20,777 nucleotides of DNA from JAAFIM01 sp964467315 (GTDB lineage Bacteria; Bacteroidota; Bacteroidia; Chitinophagales; Saprospiraceae). The translations under genes and the position numbers were made by a program. The notes below the pieces were generated by a model. It had not been told where the DNA came from and made no database searches. It saw only the letters and a program-made list of their open reading frames with translations. Location: the NCBI GenBank assembly GCA_964467315.1, contig CAYXSA010000071.1:1-20777 (forward strand), written 5' to 3'. This document shows, piece by piece, positions 15,227-20,777 of the stretch (within the stretch, counting starts at the first letter, position 1; each line of letters starts with the position of its first letter).

Positions 15227-15943
15227 TTAGGCTTTTTTACGACGTAAAACCTCGTCGATAAGTCCGTATTCTTTGGCTTCTTCGGCGCGCATCCAGTTAT
15301 CGCGGTCGCAATCGGCGTAGATTTTTTCGTAAGTCTGCCCCGTTGCGTTGGCGAGTAGGGTATAAAGTTCCTTTTGTAGCTCTTTGACTAAGCGGTACTC
15401 TATTTCCAATTCGGTAACCTGCCCGCGCGCGCCGCTCAAAGGCTGGTGAATCATCACGCGGCTATGCGGCAGGCAGGAGCGTTTGCCCTTTTTGCCTGCG
15501 GTGAGCAAGACCGCGCCCATCGAAGCCGCCATGCCTGTGCAAATGGTGGCTACATCGGGGTTGATGTACTGCATGGTGTCGTAAATGCTCATGCCATCGA
15601 TGATGGAGCCGCCTGGCGAATTGATGAATATCTGTATATCGCGCTTGGGGTCGACGCTTTCGAGGAAGAGCAACTGCGCGGTAACGACATTGGCGACATA
15701 GTCGTCGATTTCTACGCCCAAAAAGATGATTCTATCCATCATCAGGCGAGAAAAAACGTCTAATTGTGCGGCTTTGGTCGGGCGCTCTTCGATGACATTC
15801 GGCGTGAAGTTCTGTATTTGGGGGACTATGCCCAAGCCACGCGTTTTTTGCATGAGATGCTGGGCGTAGTTCTCCAAATATAGGCTGCTCATGCCAAGAT
15901 GCTGCTGGGCAAATTTGAAAAATTCTTGGCTGTTTTCCTGCAT
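15227..15943 (-). CDS. clpP: ATP-dependent Clp protease proteolytic subunit, tandem copy 1
   Basis: The 238-aa serine protease forms the tetradecameric chamber that degrades proteins fed by Clp unfoldases. The triad is Ser141 (GMAASMG), His166 (MIHQPLSG) and Asp215 (DRDNW), with the spacing of E. coli ClpP (25 and 49 residues). The N-terminal extension (FFKFAQQHLGMSSLYLENYAQ) is typical of Bacteroidota ClpP. The C-terminus ends with EVLRRKKA. It starts 4 bases after the stop of its upstream paralogue, so the two are co-transcribed. Both copies appear intact. No clpX is visible beside them. Confidence 0.96.
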   Translation of the reverse strand: MQENSQEFFKFAQQHLGMSSLYLENYAQHLMQKTRGLGIVPQIQNFTPNVIEERPTKAAQLDVFSRLMMDRIIFLGVEIDDYVANVVTAQLLFLESVDPKRDIQIFINSPGGSIIDGMSIYDTMQYINPDVATICTGMAASMGAVLLTAGKKGKRSCLPHSRVMIHQPLSGARGQVTELEIEYRLVKELQKELYTLLANATGQTYEKIYADCDRDNWMRAEEAKEYGLIDEVLRRKKA

Positions 15944-15947
15944 AGCG

Positions 15948-16646
15948 TTAGGCTTTTTTGCGGGTCAGAACCTCGTCGATAAGTCCGTAGGCTTTGGCTT
16001 CTTCGGCTTTCATCCAGTTGTCGCGCTCGCAGTCGGCGAAGATTTTATCGTACTCCTGCCCTGTGTGCTCTACATAGATGTCGTAGAGTTCTTTTTGGAG
16101 GGCTTTGACGAGTTTGTAGGAGATTTCCATGTCGGTAACCTGTCCTTGCATACCGCCCAAAGGCTGGTGAATCATCACGCGGCTGTGTGGGAGGCAAGAG
16201 CGTTTGCCTTTTTTGCCTGCGGTGAGGAGGATAGAGCCCATAGAAGCCGCCAAACCTGTGCAAATGGTAGCTACATCGGGGTTGATGTACTGCATGGTGT
16301 CGTAGATGCCCAGACCCGCGATGACGGAGCCGCCAGGAGAATTGACGAAAATTTGCACATCGCGTTTGGGGTCGGTGCTTTCCAAAAAGAGCAACTGCGC
16401 TTGTACGACATTGGCGACATAGTCGTTGATGCCCACGCCGAGGAATATAATTCTATCCATCATCAGGCGCGAAAACACGTCCAAATTGATGGCGTTGAGT
16501 TGGCGCTCCTCGATGATATAAGGCGTAAAGCCTTCGATTTGGGGCAGCGCGCCGCGAGTGGACTGCTCGGCGTATTTTTCCAAGTGCATGGAACTCATAC
16601 CCAAGTGCTTGACGGCGTATTTTTGAAATTCATTCTTATCGAACAT
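15948..16646 (-). CDS. clpP: ATP-dependent Clp protease proteolytic subunit, tandem copy 2
   Basis: This 232-aa paralogue is the upstream gene of the pair. The triad is Ser135 (GLAASMG), His160 (MIHQPLGG) and Asp209 (ERDNW). Much of the central sequence is identical to the other copy (TICTG-AASMG, LTAGKKGKRSCLPHSRVMIHQPL), while the N-terminal 60 residues and the SGA/GGM loop after His differ. A minus-strand TACATTTC with TTTG 16 bases upstream (near 16686-16715) is a weak promoter candidate. Two active paralogues suggest either a hetero-oligomeric ClpP or a recent duplication. Confidence 0.96.
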   Translation of the reverse strand: MFDKNEFQKYAVKHLGMSSMHLEKYAEQSTRGALPQIEGFTPYIIEERQLNAINLDVFSRLMMDRIIFLGVGINDYVANVVQAQLLFLESTDPKRDVQIFVNSPGGSVIAGLGIYDTMQYINPDVATICTGLAASMGSILLTAGKKGKRSCLPHSRVMIHQPLGGMQGQVTDMEISYKLVKALQKELYDIYVEHTGQEYDKIFADCERDNWMKAEEAKAYGLIDEVLTRKKA

Positions 16647-16739
16647 GGTCGAAAGTATATTTTATGTTATCGTGAAATGTAGTATTGTTGGGTAGCGCAA
16701 ATAATGCCACAGGCGGGCGATGCGCCAATATGTCAGTTT

Positions 16740-17186
16740 TTAGGCAAGCAAGCGTTTGACGGTATCGGCGATGAGTTTGCCGTCGGCTCTGCCTTGTGCG
16801 CGTTTATTGGTGGCGGCTATGACTTTGCCCATGTCTTTGGGGCTGGTAGCGCCGACTTCTGTGATGCACTCACGCACGAGCGCATCCAATTCTTCTTGTG
16901 TAAGGGCTTGGGGCAGAAATTCGCGCAAGATAGCCAATTCGCCTTCTTCGATGGCGGCGAGGTCGGTTCTGCCTTGTTGTTGGTAGATGGTCAGGGATTC
17001 TTCGCGTTGTTTGACCATCTTTTGGATAATCTTGATACCCATTTCTTCTGTAAGTTCGGCTCCGCTACCGTCGGTTTTTTGGAGTAAGAGTTGCGCTTTG
17101 ATGTCGCGTATAGCCCGCTTGCGCGTTTCGTCTTTGGCTTTCATCGCGGCGGTAAGGGCTTGATTTACTTTCTCTGTAAGGCTCAT
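16740..17186 (-). CDS. GatB/YqeY domain protein
   Basis: The 148-aa product matches the YqeY family, related to the C-terminal domain of GatB. It starts with MSLTEKVNQALTAAMKAKD and ends with a region rich in small residues. Typical pieces are KRAIRDIKAQLL near 25-36, EMGIKIIQKMVKQREESLTIYQQQGR in the middle, and TSPKDMGKVIAATNKRAQGRADGKLIADTVKRLL at the end. Members may bind tRNA, but no defined role is established. The frame extends to a TTG at 17213; ATG 17186 gives the family's usual start and fits the promoter at 17231-17261. It lies 93 bases upstream of the clpP pair and may be co-transcribed with it. Confidence 0.9.
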   Translation of the reverse strand: MSLTEKVNQALTAAMKAKDETRKRAIRDIKAQLLLQKTDGSGAELTEEMGIKIIQKMVKQREESLTIYQQQGRTDLAAIEEGELAILREFLPQALTQEELDALVRECITEVGATSPKDMGKVIAATNKRAQGRADGKLIADTVKRLLA

Positions 17187-17230
17187 AATGAAGCTTGTGT
17201 TTATAGATTTCAAAATTATCGGCTAACTTG

Positions 17231-17261
17231 CAAAGGTAGCATAGTCAAGCAAAAATTGCAA
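17231..17261 (-). promoter_or_regulatory. Bacteroidota promoter of the YqeY gene
   Basis: On the minus strand TTG (17261-17259) and TACCTTTG (17238-17231) are separated by 20 bases, close to the TTTG-N(17-23)-TAnnTTTG consensus. Transcription would start near 17224, giving a leader of about 38 bases to ATG 17186. Confidence 0.65.
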
Positions 17262-17281
17262 TTTTTTGGATAGTTTATTTT

Positions 17282-17445
17282 GGGCGTGCCCGCCGCGCAA
17301 AAAGGCGCGGCGGTCGGGCTATGCGGGGCGTATCACCATCGCCCCATTGGGCGAATGTTGATTCGCCCCTACTATGCGCTTCGCGTTCACTTCGTGTTCC
17401 TCACGCAAAAAACAAAACCCCGCAGCGCGAAAGGCGCGCGGCGGG
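17282..17445 (+). repeat. R8, modular three-hairpin intergenic repeat (type B2, with insertion)
   Basis: It has GGGCGTGCC, hairpin A (CCGCCGCGC/GCGCGGCGG), GTCGGGCTAT, module B2 (17325-17369) and hairpin C (17419-17445, one mismatch). The conserved CTATCCCTCACGC block is interrupted: about 22 extra bases lie after CTAT, and only CCTCACGC remains. Confidence 0.9.
17407..17445 (-). terminator. rho-independent terminator of the ars operon, hairpin C of R8
   Basis: On the minus strand the 11-bp GC stem (17445-17419) is followed by TTTTGTTTTTT, 29 bases past the acr3 stop. Confidence 0.72.
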
Positions 17446-17474
17446 CGGTACTACTTCGATAAAACCTTAATCCC

Positions 17475-18488
17475 TTATTCGTAGCGCCAGCGATTGGCGA
17501 GAGCGACTAGCGAGAGCATTACGGGTACTTCTATCAGCACGCCGACTACAGTCGCCAGCGATGCGCCCGACTCCATGCCGTACATGATTATCGCTACTGC
17601 TACTGACAATTCAAAAAAATTGCTTGCCCCTATCATCGCCGCAGGCGCGCAGACCCGATGCGGCAATTTGAGCATACGCCCAATGCCCCAAGAAGCAAAA
17701 AATATAAAATAGGTCTGCAAGGTCAGCGGCACAGCGATTAAGGCTATCGCCCAAGGGTTCGATAGTATTTTGCCTCCCTGAAACGCAAACAGCAAAACCA
17801 GTGTAGCCAACAGCGCCACTATAGACAGAGGCTTTAGCGCTACCAAAAAAACGTTTTTAAACCATTCTTCGCCCTTCATACGCAGCAGCAAGACCCGACT
17901 AATATAGCCCGCTGCCAGCGGTATTACGACAAATATAACTACCGAAGCAAACAGCGTCGTATACTCAATCGGCACAGCCGCCACCCCCAACAACAAGCCC
18001 ACTATAGGCACAAATGCGACCAATAGCACCAAATCATTGACAGCGACCTGCACCAGCGTATAATTGGCATCGCCCCGCACCAGATACGACCAGATGAAAA
18101 CCATCGCCGTACAAGGCGCAGCCCCCAGTAAGACCGCCCCCGCAAAATACTCATTTGCCTCCTTCTCACCTATCCAGCCTGCAAAGAAATAGTAGAAAAA
18201 CGCCCCCGCAAACAATGCCATCGTAAAGGGCTTTATCAACCAATTCACCGTCAAAGTAAGCCCCAAGCCTCGCCAGTTGCCCGCTACCCTACCCAAAGCC
18301 GAAAAATCTATTTGCACCATCATCGGGTATATCATCAGCCAAACCAGCACCGCTACAGGTATATTTACCTCGCCGATTTTCATATTGCCTATAGCCTGCA
18401 TACCATCTCCTGCCACGTATCCCAAGCCGATGCCCGCCATTATACACAAGGCTACCCAGAGGCTTAGATACTTCTCGAATGTTCCCAT
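17475..18488 (-). CDS. acr3: arsenite efflux permease Acr3
   Basis: The 337-aa product is an inner-membrane arsenite exporter of the ACR3 family with about ten hydrophobic helices. Family marks are NWLIKPF (82-88), GAAPCTAMVFIWSYL (122-136, with the conserved Cys126) and APAAMIGASNFFELSVAVAI near residue 290. It is the last gene of a four-gene arsenic operon, 18 bases downstream of arsC. R8 hairpin C is its probable terminator. Confidence 0.95.
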   Translation of the reverse strand: MGTFEKYLSLWVALCIMAGIGLGYVAGDGMQAIGNMKIGEVNIPVAVLVWLMIYPMMVQIDFSALGRVAGNWRGLGLTLTVNWLIKPFTMALFAGAFFYYFFAGWIGEKEANEYFAGAVLLGAAPCTAMVFIWSYLVRGDANYTLVQVAVNDLVLLVAFVPIVGLLLGVAAVPIEYTTLFASVVIFVVIPLAAGYISRVLLLRMKGEEWFKNVFLVALKPLSIVALLATLVLLFAFQGGKILSNPWAIALIAVPLTLQTYFIFFASWGIGRMLKLPHRVCAPAAMIGASNFFELSVAVAIIMYGMESGASLATVVGVLIEVPVMLSLVALANRWRYE

Positions 18489-18506
18489 TTTTTTGTTGAA
18501 GGCGTT

Positions 18507-18923
18507 TTATAGATTTAGGATTTCCTTTGCCCAGCTTTCTGCAAAAGCGCGTATTTCCTCGCGCACTCGCGCAAACTCCCGCATAATCTCCTCTTCCCTT
18601 CCCTGCGCTTTGGCAGGGTCGGCAAACGAGTGATGCCAGCGCCGCGCCTTGCTCACAAACAAAGGGCAACGCTCCGCCGCATGGTCGCAGACCGTCAAAA
18701 CATGGTCGAAATCTATATCCACGTACTCATCGACTAAATTGCTCGTCTGCTCGCTGATGTCGATACCGTCGGCAAGCATCGTAAGCAGCGCACGCGGATT
18801 GACTCCATGCCGCTCTATGCCCGCGCTATACACGCGGGCACGCTCGCCCAAAAAATGACGCAAATAACCCTCTGCTATCTGACTGCGGCAGCTATTGCCC
18901 GTGCACAAAACAAGTATGTTCAT
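18507..18923 (-). CDS. arsC: arsenate reductase, LMW-phosphatase type
   Basis: The 138-aa protein reduces arsenate to arsenite with the low-molecular-weight tyrosine phosphatase fold. The P-loop is CTGNSCRS (C7-R13). C79 and C86 (TVCDHAAERCPLF) match the other two redox cysteines of the thioredoxin-coupled S. aureus type (C10, C82, C89). It produces the substrate for Acr3, encoded directly downstream. Confidence 0.95.
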   Translation of the reverse strand: MNILVLCTGNSCRSQIAEGYLRHFLGERARVYSAGIERHGVNPRALLTMLADGIDISEQTSNLVDEYVDIDFDHVLTVCDHAAERCPLFVSKARRWHHSFADPAKAQGREEEIMREFARVREEIRAFAESWAKEILNL

Positions 18924-18944
18924 AAAAGCAAATTTTATCCGCGT

Positions 18945-19418
18945 TTAACAGCAGCCGCCACCAGGCGTACAGCAAGAAGCCTGTTTTTCGACCAGCGTTT
19001 TTAGATTGACTTTTAGCTTTTCTTGCGGTATGCCGCAGTTGTCCTTTGCCAGACAGTCCGTAAATGTAGACTGCAAAACAAAATCCTTCCCATCGAATTT
19101 TAGCCCAAATTTGCCGATGGTCTCGCCCTGATACTCTACCTCTACCTCCGCGTCTTCGATGCCAAGTTTGGTTTCGGATAAATTGATGATGTTGAGCAAT
19201 TTTTGCGGCTTGAGCCGATGCTCCAAGTCGTTGGCATTCCAAAGCTGAAAGCCGACCTTTTTTTCTGTGCGCACTACCCCGCCACAGTCAATAAAATTTT
19301 TGGTAATCATACCCACTTCCGTTACATGGAAATGTTCGGGCACGCTCGCACCATTTTCTAAACGAAAAGACACATTTTCCAGATTTGGAAGAATGTTTTT
19401 TACTTCTGAAAGTCGCAT
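18945..19418 (-). CDS. DUF6428 family protein of the arsenic operon
   Basis: The 157-aa product resembles the DUF6428 proteins found beside arsR in Bacteroidota. It has EHFHVTEVGMITKNFIDCGG (27-46) near the N-terminus, IEYQGE-like strands in the middle, a cysteine pair (DCLAKDNCG) and a C-terminal CCTPGGGCC motif. It is cytosolic and has no known enzymatic role. The cysteine clusters suggest arsenite or metal binding; this is inference. It lies 21 bases from both arsR and arsC, so it belongs to the operon. Confidence 0.85.
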   Translation of the reverse strand: MRLSEVKNILPNLENVSFRLENGASVPEHFHVTEVGMITKNFIDCGGVVRTEKKVGFQLWNANDLEHRLKPQKLLNIINLSETKLGIEDAEVEVEYQGETIGKFGLKFDGKDFVLQSTFTDCLAKDNCGIPQEKLKVNLKTLVEKQASCCTPGGGCC

Positions 19419-19439
19419 ATTTGCTACGTTTTTGAATGT

Positions 19440-19772
19440 TTAACAACAATTAAATCCCTGATTTTTGACCGTTTCGCTTACCAGCTTTAGGAAGTCCGAC
19501 AACTCCTGAATGCTTTCCTCTCGCAGGCAATAGCAGACGGAAGTCCCCTCTACAGTTCCCTGAATAAGTCCCGCATTTTTTAGCTCTTTGAGATGCTGCG
19601 ATACGGTAGCTTGTGCCAGCGGCAATACATCGACGAGGTCGCCGCAGACGCAAGCCCTTTTGGCGAGCAGATGCTCCAAAATAGCCACCCGCGCAGGGTG
19701 CGCTAAGGCTTTGAATAAAGCCGCTACGCGGTTTTGCGCCTCTGTAAATTGGTCTGTTTTGGTTACGCCCAT
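19440..19772 (-). CDS. arsR: ArsR-family arsenic-responsive repressor
   Basis: The 110-aa winged-helix repressor heads the operon. The recognition helix region is ATVSQHLKELKNAGLI (55-70). Arsenite-binding cysteines C41 and C43 (ACVCGDL) lie in the usual ArsR position before it; C80/C82 (SVCYC) and a terminal CC (109-110) are extra. ATG 19772 gives the normal N-terminus; the frame extends to 19847 only through the promoter and operator region. It most likely represses its own operon through the site at 19790-19799. Confidence 0.94.
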   Translation of the reverse strand: MGVTKTDQFTEAQNRVAALFKALAHPARVAILEHLLAKRACVCGDLVDVLPLAQATVSQHLKELKNAGLIQGTVEGTSVCYCLREESIQELSDFLKLVSETVKNQGFNCC

Positions 19773-19789
19773 TGTCTTATTTATCTTTA

Positions 19790-19822
19790 TATTGCAATAA
19801 TACGATGAATATATAAAATGTA
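19790..19822 (-). promoter_or_regulatory. candidate ars promoter and ArsR operator
   Basis: TATTGCAATA at 19790-19799 is a perfect 10-bp palindrome 17 bases upstream of the arsR ATG. TACATTTT (19822-19815 on the minus strand) resembles the -7 element TAnnTTTG, with a mismatch at the last base. A palindrome just downstream of the -7 element is a usual place for an ArsR operator, but binding is inferred. Confidence 0.5.
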
Positions 19823-19861
19823 CTGCATTTTTCTTTGGCTTTAACATAATCTTTTTTTTAT

Positions 19862-19981
19862 GGCGTGCCCGCGCCCCAAAAAAGGGGGCGCGGTCGGGCT
19901 ATCCGTTTCAGCGCCTTTGGCGCTTCCACTGCTATCCCTCCCGCAAAAAACAAAACCCGCCGCGCAAAAGTGCGCGGCGGG
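19862..19981 (+). repeat. R9, modular three-hairpin intergenic repeat
   Basis: It has GGCGTGCC, hairpin A (CGCGCCCC/GGGGCGCG), GTCGGGCTAT, hairpin B (AGCGCC/GGCGCT near 19910-19924), CTATCCCTCCCGC (one base changed from the block) and hairpin C (CCCGCCGCGC/GCGCGGCGGG, 19956-19981). It lies between arsR and the last gene. Confidence 0.91.
19945..19981 (-). terminator. rho-independent terminator of the last gene, hairpin C of R9
   Basis: On the minus strand the 10-bp GC stem is followed by TTTTGTTTTTT, 29 bases past the stop of the 20011-20505 gene. Confidence 0.72.
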
Positions 19982-20010
19982 CAGTAAAGTATAAAAACGA
20001 ATATCAACGC

Positions 20011-20505
20011 TTACTTAAATATAGCAGCCAACACTACTGCCCCTAATATTCCCAAAAAACCCATACCCGCAACACGCTTTACCGTTTGCCAATCGTCGGA
20101 CTTTGATGTGCCATTGCAGGCTCGGTTGACAGTTACTTGGCAATTATTTTGAGAAATGGAATAAGGTTGTTTGGCAATTACTTCGCGTAGAGCAGCAGCA
20201 ATTACATTGTGGATATTATTGTCGCACTCTATGGGATAAGCATAGACTTGTTCATTTTGTGAAAAATGTTCGAGTCTATCAATAAAGGCATACCCTTGTT
20301 GATAATGATTATGAACAACCCAATATGTGCCTTGGCTATCCCGCCCTAACGCAATACAAGGGTGCTGAATCCATTCGCTGCCTTTTCCTATTTTTTTGCG
20401 GGCAAACGGCTTTCCAGAATGTTCGTCAAAGTTAATTTGAGCCTTTGTCCCGTTGTTGTAGTGCAAAACAACATGGTTCTGGTACAGAGTAAAATCTATC
20501 ATCAT
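20011..20505 (-). CDS. LRAT/NlpC-like papain-fold protein with C-terminal membrane anchor
   Basis: The 164-aa product resembles the permuted papain-fold LRAT/NC group. H48 in IQHPCIALGRDSQG and H65 in YWVVHNH recall the HxxIYxG...VIH pattern, and C122 in NNCQVTVNRACNG recalls the NCEHFV nucleophile segment. These would give a Cys-His active site for acyl or amide chemistry; the assignment is by pattern only. The last 20 residues (MGFLGILGAVVLAAIFK) form a probable membrane tail anchor. The frame extends to a GTG at 20565, but ATG 20505 is preferred; ATG 20502 is equally possible. By eye it is AT-rich and lies between R9 and R10. Its partner or substrate is unknown. Confidence 0.65.
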   Translation of the reverse strand: MMIDFTLYQNHVVLHYNNGTKAQINFDEHSGKPFARKKIGKGSEWIQHPCIALGRDSQGTYWVVHNHYQQGYAFIDRLEHFSQNEQVYAYPIECDNNIHNVIAAALREVIAKQPYSISQNNCQVTVNRACNGTSKSDDWQTVKRVAGMGFLGILGAVVLAAIFK

Positions 20506-20748
20506 ATGATAAAATGATTTTTTGTTAAAAGACGAGCAACAATTATCATTGTAACCAAGTTCCACAATTAAAATAAAAAAGATTAAAAAACAAGCATAAA
20601 GATACCTCCTACCCGCATCGTAATTGATTTTTGTGGTTCGGCTTGGTTGTTTGGGCTTTTTAGGATAAGAATGGGCTATATATTTTTAAAAAAAGCTATT
20701 TTTACGCAAATTCGGCTATGCCTACGCACTACAGCCTGCGTTACCGAT
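20506..20748. other. gap between the last gene and R10, no gene seen
   Basis: This AT-rich stretch holds the upstream region of the 20011-20505 gene. I see no coding frame, RNA gene or clear TAnnTTTG promoter. AAAAAAGCTATTTTTACGC near 20687-20706 resembles the AAAAAAGCTATCTTTGCGC just upstream of the AAA+ gene (875-889) and could be a promoter for a gene beyond the window. Confidence 0.4.
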
Positions 20749-20777
20749 GCGTGAGGGATATGTAGAGCCGTAGCATG
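20749..20777 (-). repeat. R10, R repeat cut by the window edge (type B1)
   Basis: GCGTGAGGGATATGTAGAG followed by CCGTAGCATG is the same string as in R4 (8851-8880), starting the B1 palindrome. No hairpin C is seen to its left, where R1 and R4 have one, so this copy may have lost it. Confidence 0.85.

Noticed and set aside
15891..16682. Long plus-strand frame (263 codons) opposite the clpP pair
   Set aside because: It runs antisense to a gene with a complete ClpP triad and has no recognisable domain; it is a codon-bias shadow.
731..20777. R repeats as a CRISPR array or integron attC sites
   Set aside because: Copies are 0.7-5 kb apart with genes between, in both orientations, with no cas genes, integrase or GTTRRRY core site.

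Overview
The window looks like a chromosomal segment of a Bacteroidota bacterium, probably a Cytophagales-type gliding or marine lineage. The evidence is a protein with a type IX secretion (T9SS) type A sorting domain, a Bacteroidota-style DPP IV, ClpP proteins with the Bacteroidota N-terminal extension, an arsenic operon carrying a DUF6428 gene, and several promoters of the form TTTG-N(about 20)-TAnnTTTG. No rRNA, tRNA, transposase, integrase or CRISPR array was seen.

Layout. Positions 72-704 hold an orphan AT-rich gene. Next come a ClpB/ClpC-like double AAA+ ATPase (925-3189) and a CcmF-type haem lyase (3265-5790), both on +, separated by a 16-bp perfect inverted repeat. A T9SS cargo gene (5934-6806, -) is bracketed by two copies of the last 45 bases of the haem lyase gene, each followed by an intergenic repeat. 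A two-gene AT-rich cassette on - follows: a small SAM methyltransferase (8188-8727) and an unknown 338-aa protein (7160-8176). Then come a DPP IV-type peptidase (9039-11210, +), an LRR protein (11392-12279, -), and a cyclase/TrmH pair with overlapping ATGA (12357-13927, +). An apparent SpeD-SET fusion protein (14117-15022, -) precedes tandem clpP paralogues (15227-16646, -) and a YqeY-like gene (16740-17186, -). The arsenic operon arsR-DUF6428-arsC-acr3 (19772 down to 17475, -) is followed by a papain-like tail-anchored protein (20011-20505, -).

The dominant non-coding feature is a modular three-hairpin repeat, called R here, about 110-165 bp long. There are nine full copies and one cut by the window edge, in nearly every intergenic gap between transcription units. 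Constant blocks (GGGCGTGCC, GTCGGGCTAT, TATCCCTCACGC) separate three hairpins whose stem sequences vary while pairing is kept. Some copies supply the terminator of the adjacent gene. By eye, the AT-rich accessory genes (first gene, T9SS gene, methyltransferase cassette, SpeD-SET gene, last gene) each sit next to or between R copies.

Working units. The arsenic operon senses arsenite (ArsR), reduces arsenate (ArsC) and exports arsenite (Acr3). The tandem ClpP genes probably encode a proteolytic chamber. The double AAA+ protein has a degenerate first ATPase site. The least familiar items are the SpeD-SET fusion, the methyltransferase cassette and the R family with its duplicated haem lyase gene tail.
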